A stretch of 64,000 nucleotides of DNA. Source: Embiotoca jacksoni (Eukaryota > Chordata > Actinopteri > Embiotocidae). A program made the translations under genes and the position numbers. This document shows, one piece after another, positions 57,534 to 64,000 of this stretch; position 1 is the stretch's first letter; every line of letters starts with the position of its first letter. The stretch is taken from contig JAKOON010000006.1 of NCBI GenBank assembly GCA_022577435.1, forward strand, positions 1,392,001 through 1,456,000, read 5' to 3'. The notes under the pieces are model-generated. The model saw only the letters and a program-made list of their open reading frames with translations. It was not told where the DNA came from and searched no databases.

Positions 57534-58129
57534 AGAGAGAGTTTGAGGGAGGGGAGGTATGTGGCGCTCGCCAAACCACTCAGCAAGACTGATTTATTTG
57601 GCAACTGCCGGATGGTGGTCCGAGTGTACGAGAGGCCACCTATGAGAGGCCTGACCTCTGACCTCTGACCCCCCCCCCCCCCCCCCCCCCCACCCCGCCG
57701 CAGCTCCTGAATACAACTCAGCTGTCCTTGCTAAATCTACACTGAGACAGGAGGGATGAGCTGTTGTTGGGGGGAAATGGGTGGGGGGTGGGATGGGTGG
57801 GAGGGGAAGGGGGTTGGGGGGGAACACAAGCCACGGCGAAAGCACATTCAAGCTGGTGTGTTGTAACACAACCACTTGTTCATCGCAACATGTGTGTAAA
57901 TCTCACAAATCAAATCACTTATTTCCCGTCTACTCTGTATAATCCACAGACATCAGTGTGGACCACGTTTCACTCAAACTACTTTCCCCAGGGAAAAAAA
58001 AAAAAAAAGCCAACAGCTTGTAATACACCCATCAGTCCACTAGAGGAGTCGGTGTCACGTTTTGCCTCACTTAGGCGTGAAATTTACACGCATGTATGAC
58101 CCCGGTGTAAGAAACCTGCACCCGACTCT
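56576..58129. other. No gene recognised; GT/GA and C tracts
   Basis: A GT array running into GA at 57473-57541, a C tract at 57669-57691, and G-rich sequence at 57780-57825. An X-box-like GTGCCCTGGCAAC lies at 57171-57183. A small family F-like scrap (GGCGTGAAATTTACACG) is at about 58074. No exon supported. Confidence 0.4.
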
Positions 58130-58276
58130 CGGCCATGTTAGTTCACTTTATCTCCTATTTTATTTTGATCAAACTCTCCTCTTGTTTCAGGCGTGTTCAC
58201 TTCCTCCCTTCCTGTGTGATTACCTTCCTCCGGCCCTGATTGGTTACACCTGTGTCCCAATTGTCTTCCTGCCTTC

Positions 58277-58315
<39 letters not shown>

Positions 58316-58640
58316 GTCTGTGTATCTGTTCGTTGTTTCACTCCCGTCAGTCCAGTTATCCTCATTGTCCCTACAGTGTGTTTGTGAGTTTTCCTGCTTT
58401 CTGATCCTGATCTTTTCTTTTCTTGTCTTGCCTTTTTGTACTTGTCTGATTTTTTTTTTTTTTTAATTTATTAATACATTTTTTCCTACCTGGTTTTGAC
58501 CACTTGACTTCTGGATTTTGCCTCGTCCGTGCGATTTGCTGCTGCGTCTGTGTTGCACTTTGAACATAACCTGAGAAACGCCTTATGCTTTTTATTCCAT
58601 GTCATGTGTTTGGCCCCAGTCTCCATCACTCTGTTGCAAC
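58130..58640 (+). mobile_element. LTR-like retroposon fragment
   Basis: Contains TCCTCTTGTTTCAGG, TTACCTTCCTCCGGCCCTGATTGG, a TATATAG box (about 58311-58317) after a GT array, CCGTCAGTCCAG, and TTCTGGATTTTGCCTCGTC, in the order of fish LTR-type repeats. A GT microsatellite (58278-58311) has expanded just upstream of the TATA-like box. No protein frame beside it. Confidence 0.55.
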
Positions 58641-58659
58641 ACCAGGTAAAAAAACAAAA

Positions 58660-58836
58660 CAAGGTGGGCGGGGCATAGTGTCCTCAAATTTCCAATCAGA
58701 TCGATCAGATCCACCGCTCGCTTGTCCAAATATGGTCACTTCCTGCTCCAAACCGCTCTGAACTAGCAAGATTGCAATGGACAAAACCTGATCTGGAGGC
58801 TTCGTAACGGCCGTTCACAAACCAACGGGTGACTGT
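58660..58836 (-). repeat. Family A repeat, 5' part only
   Basis: In reverse orientation it carries the GATCCACCGCTCGCT, CCAAATATGGTCACTTCCTG and CGTTCACAAACCAACGGGTG blocks. The other half is missing, from the GGTGGGCGGGGCATAGTGTC junction on. Confidence 0.85.
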
Positions 58837-59315
58837 CGGTTTCTGCTCGGTTAAAACTGAAGCACAGTAAGTTGTTGCTATGGAGATTTTGCGCCGAGTT
58901 GCTGTGGGTGTAAACTGGCAAGTTTCTGAACGTCGCAGACTTATTAAAAGTAATAAGCTGCAAGTTTCGAATCATTTCATTTTGCAAATCTTAACTGGCC
59001 GAACTTTTCACGACGAGATAAAAACGTAACGCTGACACTGTATCGTGCGGTGGACTGACGGATGTATTGCATCGTCTGTACATTATTCAGAGTAAAAGGG
59101 AAGTTGTTGCTCGAAAAGCCAGTTGCGTTTCAACAAATGTTACAAAATGCAACTCTGAAATACCGTAAAATATCACAATCATTGATTGCTTTTATTTTGA
59201 AACTTGGGTGCGCTGACCCTTTAAAGTGTGTTAGGTCCTGTTTTCCTGCTCTCTCTTTGTACTCTGTCTCTCACTCTCTCCTTTCCCCATAAGGACGTTT
59301 TTGGGCTCTGACCTT

Positions 59316-59356
<41 letters not shown>

Positions 59357-61256
59357 TGTCCATCTGCTTGTACTTAGACCGGCCTAACTGTCGTCCTTGT
59401 CTCTTCCTCCCTTTGTCGTCCCTATTGTTGTTTCCATCCCTTTGAAACTTAAAAATATCCCACCCCGATTGTGTTCTGTACATTTGGTCGCCATGGTGAT
59501 TGCCATGTTAGAACAAGCAAAAGGAAAGCGTGTATATGTGTTGTGTTGGTGTGCCAGAACAGAGAACAAGAGTCCACTGCTATTTTTCTAAGGAAACGAC
59601 AATTAAAGCAGAAACGCCCAGCTTCCCCTCTCTTTGGTTTCCCCTTCTTCTCATCTTCCTCATTCTCCATCTCTGCTCCACTGGCCCGTTCCCCTCCTTC
59701 TCCTTCTCCTCCTCCTCCTCCTCCTCCTCCTCCTCTTCTTCCTCTTGCCCCTTCCATCTCTAAGCCCACCCCTCTCTGCAGCAGCACCAGCTTTCGCCCT
59801 CCTGCAACCCGTGGCAACAGCGAGGAGGAGAGAGCGGGAGGCTCCTCGGTGGGTCTCGGGGGTGTTGCGATGCCGGGCGAAACGGTCGGTTTCATCTGGG
59901 CCGCAGATTTTCAGACGACGGCAGCAGCATCACGACATCAAGGTTTCAGCTCGCAGGCCGCTTCGACACACTGTGGAGCTGACAGGAGCTGCCTTTAATA
60001 ATGGATACCCCAGTGTGTGTGTGTGTGCGTGTGTGTGTGTGTCCTTTTTGTGTTTACATTCAAATCTGATTCATATTTCTGTTTCGATGACGTCCCTCCT
60101 TGAAATATGTGACTTTGTGCACACATTTGTTGCAGGATAGACATTTTAATTTGTCACATTATTCGGATCTGCCCTCGTGTTTTTCTGCACACATGCCGCG
60201 CTCTCTATGTGTTTTGTGCAAGAGTTCATTCCCACTGATCAAGGGAGGAAAAGGCTCCTTTTTAAAGCCGGGGTGGTCCCCATGTGCATCCACCACCACC
60301 ACTACCACCACCAAGGGCAGAGCAGCAAGGGAGGGGCGGCGGAAAAAGAAAGAAGAAGAAGAAGAAAAAAAAAAGAAGCCCTGCTGGCTCTGTTCAACTG
60401 AGTCAGCTCGTAGAGAAGCAACCCATTACACGCAGGCAGGGATTACCACAACCACACAACGATATTGATTGATAAATTTCTTCCTAGTTTCAGTCTGTTA
60501 GGTGATAATATTCGACCTCGGGGAGTTATTTGGAGATAACAAAGTGCTGAAACACACACACAGAGGGTGGCATGCGCCGAAACGCCGAGATGTGAAGTAT
60601 CTGCCCCGCGGTGAGGCGCCTTCATCGACTCCTGGCTCGGCTGCTTGATGATACTTCTGGTTTGTTACAGCTCCGGTCTTATTTGTGTAGTTTCTGCTTT
60701 AATATTCGTAACAGTGTGCTCGTGAAAACAAATGCACAGATGTGGAAACGTGGCGACATCGCTTCAGACTGGCGGGTCAAACAGGAGGTTTAGAAAGCCA
60801 ACAATAAAATCATAAACAGTAAAGATTTCTGTGTTGATAAAGCACGTTTTAATTTGAAAGGTTTACTTTGTGCCACGACGCCTTCAACAGAGCTTCTTCT
60901 GAGCACTTTGAACGCAGAAAAATCTGGAAAGTATTTGCAAAACTTTTAGGATTTTCCTTGATTATTGCAACTGAGGGACTGACAGATGCTAACTTCAGGC
61001 GGCCTGCAGTGTTTGGTATTCTTTTTTTCTTTTACAAAACTGCTGCTGAAAACAATTTTAAAATGAGAAGTGAGACTGAGCCGAAATGGTAAAGTTCTGG
61101 ACCCTAAAACCAAAACATGAGAAACCACCGGCCAGAGTGTGGTGGTGGTGGTGCCACATGCAAAAGAGCAGCAGCTTCACTGCGGAGGAGCAGCGAGGGG
61201 TGATGTAGCTCTGTGTTGTCAGTCCCAGCTCGCCGCTCACATTTAAGACACTGGAT

Positions 61257-61336
<80 letters not shown>

Positions 61337-62167
61337 GGGACTCCGATAAGCTTCTTCCAGGAAGTCCTGTGTTCACTTGGTTTGTAATTACCTCTCCTGG
61401 AGACTGACCAGGGCGAGGAAATAAACCCAGACGTGTGTGGACTGGATGATGGGAGATCTATAGGGATAATGGCTTTAGCTAGTGGTGGAGGTGAGAGACA
61501 CAGAAAACACTATTCCTCAGTGACAAGCAGAGAAGTGAGGATTTGAGACGGGAGCTTTCTCCTCAGCAACTCCTGCAGCCGAATCAGGCCTCCAGCCACA
61601 CACCTCATGAAACCTCTCCTTATTCTCTGCTCTCTCTAATACTTGCAGTGCCTTGCAGCCATCGAGCCATTGGGTCTGATCACTCCTGATACTCCACCTC
61701 TCCTCCACCTTCCCAATCTCTTCAAACAAACTTGTTTTAATGAAAATACATTCCTGAGTTTGGCGGATTTAGAGGATTTTCCTCCTACACTCATCTGGCC
61801 TTCCCCCTGCAGGAGGGGGGGGGGGGGGGGGATGAAGCTCCTGCTGGAGCAGCGGTGGCAGCCCATTTTAAGAAGTGCTGACGCCAGAGCACGGAGCATT
61901 TCTGTGTGCATTCAAGGAATGAGGAATGCATCTCCAGCCAGCTTAGAGAGAGGGAGAAAGAGGGGTGGAAGCAGGGAGGAGGGAGGGTGCATGACAGAGA
62001 GGAGAGAGAAATTAGAGGAGAGGTAGGGGGAGGAAGAGAGGAATTCAGAAAATAAAGAAAAGAAGTGAGGGGGACTGATGCACCGACCCGCAAATTGCTT
62101 TTGTTTACATTTCTATCAAATCAAATTCACACACATCCTTGTGACACAAATCAGCAAGTTTGGTTAC
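58837..62167. other. No gene recognised; several microsatellites
   Basis: A CA array at 59316-59353, a TCC array at 59692-59742, a GT array at 60002-60042 and a long GT array at 61258-61334. A G tract lies at 61817-61831. Open frames around 59450-60000 exist on both strands because of the TCC/GGA repeat. A plus-strand open frame at 61643-62026 is free of repeats at its start but lacks recognisable domains. Confidence 0.4.
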
Positions 62168-62400
62168 GCCACAGACCGTACATAAAAGTGTTTCGTAGCT
62201 TTCAGATCTGAAAAATGAGGCCTAGGCAGAACGTTCAGCTGCAATACCACCGAGTGCCACTAGAGGTCGGCTCCAAAAAGCCTCCGGCTCCATAGACTCC
62301 CATTCAACTTCTCTCATGAAGTTTGAAGTCAATACATTTTTTTACACGCGTTATCTCGGTGTTGTTAGCTAAAGTCGCTTCTTCTTATTCGTTTTCTGGC
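62168..62400 (-). repeat. Family A repeat, 3' half
   Basis: From CAGACCGTACATAAAAGTG, through GCTGCAATACCACCGAGTGC and CATAGACTCCCATTCAACTT, to ATTCGTTTTCTGGC, where it stops abruptly. It is in the minus orientation. Confidence 0.85.
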
Positions 62401-63341
62401 AAGCATGCAACAGATTTGACAATGACCGTAGAGATCAGCCAGGCTAATAAAAGGCAAAAACAATACTACTTTCATGAAGAATGGGATTTTTTTTTTTTCA
62501 TTACTGTAAATAAATGCCTACACATGAGGTTGAATTTAAGCTGTTGTGATACAAAATGTGTGTATTGAGTATCAGTTTGTTATTGTCCACTTAAAAGAAG
62601 CTGAATCAGCTGGTTTGGGTGGAGCTCGGCTACGTGAATAAATGTTACTAAACGTGAGGAGCTCAAAGAGTTAAAACTTTGGACACGTGTTCATATTTTC
62701 TGTCCTACATTTGCAGAAAGAGTCTCAACTGAAATGCATATTTGGTGGGTTATGGACATCATCGTATATCACAATTATTCTGACGGGGTGACATATGGGG
62801 ACAACACGGTGGGGACTGGATCGACTCACAGACATTCCCAGACCGCAGTAATCTGCAGCAGATGACGCCTGACACACACGTGTGCTCAGCGTCTTTGATG
62901 AGAACCGTTGTGGCCGCACAGTCATGATCATCATTTCCTGCGTGCTGATTTACTGTACGTGCATCTGTGATGAATTTATAATCACTGATATCACTGAATG
63001 AGGTTGAGGCCTTCTTTTAATGTGACCCAACAGCACGCAAACGCACAAAATAGCTGTTTGTATTTAAAAATAGGACCTCACATCGTCGGGTAACGTGAGG
63101 GGCCAAACCACAACTCTGTCTGCAAACACCGCAACATCCATCTATCCATCCATCCTGAAAAACCTCCTCCTCAGGGTTCAGCGTGACAAAGCGTGGCGCT
63201 CTCACAGCGGTGGATTGTCGACGGGCCAGGCGTCTGTCAGCTAACCACTGACGCGAGGATGAGATGGGACATCCGTCACTGACGAGGCTGGTTGTGCTAA
63301 TTCAAGCAGCAAAGCGTGAGATAGCCGCGCTTTGGACCCTT
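62401..63341. other. No gene recognised
   Basis: Unique sequence with one T tract (62488-62498). No supported exon or repeat. Confidence 0.4.
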
Positions 63342-63704
63342 TCTAGGCGTGACATTTTCACATTTTGTAAGCGTAAAAGTAACATAACGAAGGATCACGT
63401 AAAAATAAAAATTTTGGGAAGTATGAGTCAGAGACTCCCACGCGGGAGGCTAAGGTTCGAATCCAGGAGGTGACTACACTGCTCTTGATTTGTTTTTTGT
63501 TTCCTCACCCCAACCTTGTGTTTTTCCTAAAAGTTGAATTTTCCTGTAAATCACATGGCTGTATGTACGCATTAGGGTTCATTTTCATCCACTACAGGAA
63601 AACGTGAAACCGTCACGCCGACAGAGGCCAAATGTCTATTTCACGTTTAGCTGTAGTGGACCGGCGTGTCTATTTCACGTTTTGCTGTGATGCCGGGTTG
63701 TGTT
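63342..63704 (-). mobile_element. Family F MITE-like element, copy 2, with tRNA-like box
   Basis: The right end carries GTGGACCGGCGTGTCTATTT plus CACG and TTTTGCTGTGATGCCGGGTT, matching family F at 47578-47955 in reverse. Inside it lies GGTTCGAATCC (63454-63464), a perfect Pol III B-box, preceded by the hairpin CTCCCACGCGGGAG. It is not a full tRNA, because the acceptor and D arms are absent. Confidence 0.65.
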
Positions 63705-64000
63705 AATCGAAAGCAAACGGTTCACGGAAAGGTTTCATGCTGTGGAATTAATGTCACAAATGAAAAAGAAAACAGAGACACTGAACAAATGAAGAGGCAC
63801 TTACAGAATAAAGTTTGTACGTACAAAAACAAACGGAGACTTGAATGAGTTCATGGAGACTCTGTGATTGAACAAATGTGGAACGAGAGCACACTGAACA
63901 TCATTTGGAGTCTCTCACTCTTGACTGGGGTCCAAGTGAAGAGTCCTCCGCTCCTCCAGCTCTCCCTTGTCATCCTCCTTGTCTCCACCTCAGGCAGCTC
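63705..64000. other. No gene recognised at the right edge
   Basis: Unique sequence with no repeat or splice-bounded open frame. A gene could begin beyond the edge. Confidence 0.4.

Noticed and set aside
59449..60140. Overlapping open frames on both strands
   Set aside because: They are produced by the TCC/GGA repeat at 59692-59742. The flanking parts have no recognisable domain.
61643..62026. Plus-strand frame starting CLAAIEPLGLITPDTPPLLH after an AG
   Set aside because: It runs into a poly-G tract and GA-rich sequence, with no conserved domain and no convincing donor.
63425..63470. tRNA gene
   Set aside because: Only a B-box and one hairpin are present. The acceptor stem, D arm and A-box are missing.

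Overview
The window is vertebrate nuclear DNA, almost certainly from a percomorph-type teleost fish. The evidence is one clearly recognisable gene (axin2, on the minus strand), GT-AG introns with pyrimidine tracts, very abundant (CA)n/(GT)n microsatellites, and dispersed repeats typical of teleosts: a tRNA-derived SINE, palindromic MITEs, a LINE 3' end and LTR-like retroposon fragments. Nothing bacterial, viral or CRISPR-like was seen.

Layout. Positions 1-5,500 hold the 5' end of axin2, read leftwards: a GC-rich promoter, an inferred non-coding exon 1 (about 5135-5260), intron 1 (3496-5134), the first coding exon (2549-3384, ending at a GTAAGC donor) and the start of the next intron, which runs off the left edge. 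The coding exon carries both N-terminal tankyrase-binding segments and the whole APC-binding RGS domain. TCF/LEF-type motifs lie around the promoter and in intron 1, as expected of a direct Wnt/beta-catenin feedback target.

From about 5.5 to 48 kb the window is mostly non-coding. It contains candidate regulatory segments (an RFX X-box cluster near 6.3 kb, TCF-motif-rich sequence at 9.1-10.3 kb, an octamer plus TCF composite near 38.85 kb) and many copies of dispersed repeats. The most striking is an unidentified element of about 500-560 bp, here called family A, with about a dozen copies in both orientations. Families B and C (three copies each), D (two), E (one) and F (two) are separate elements described below.

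At 48.4-48.9 kb two minus-strand segments with good splice signals and compatible reading phases look like consecutive exons of an unidentified gene. One is next to an extreme poly-G tract. Weaker exon candidates lie at 49.4 kb (plus) and 54.9 kb (minus). The remainder, 50-64 kb, is repeat-rich, with a dense group of CA/GT microsatellites at 51.6-53.8 kb.

Only axin2 can be named with confidence. Family letters A-F are local labels, not database names. All repeat boundaries were judged by eye and may be off by tens of bases.
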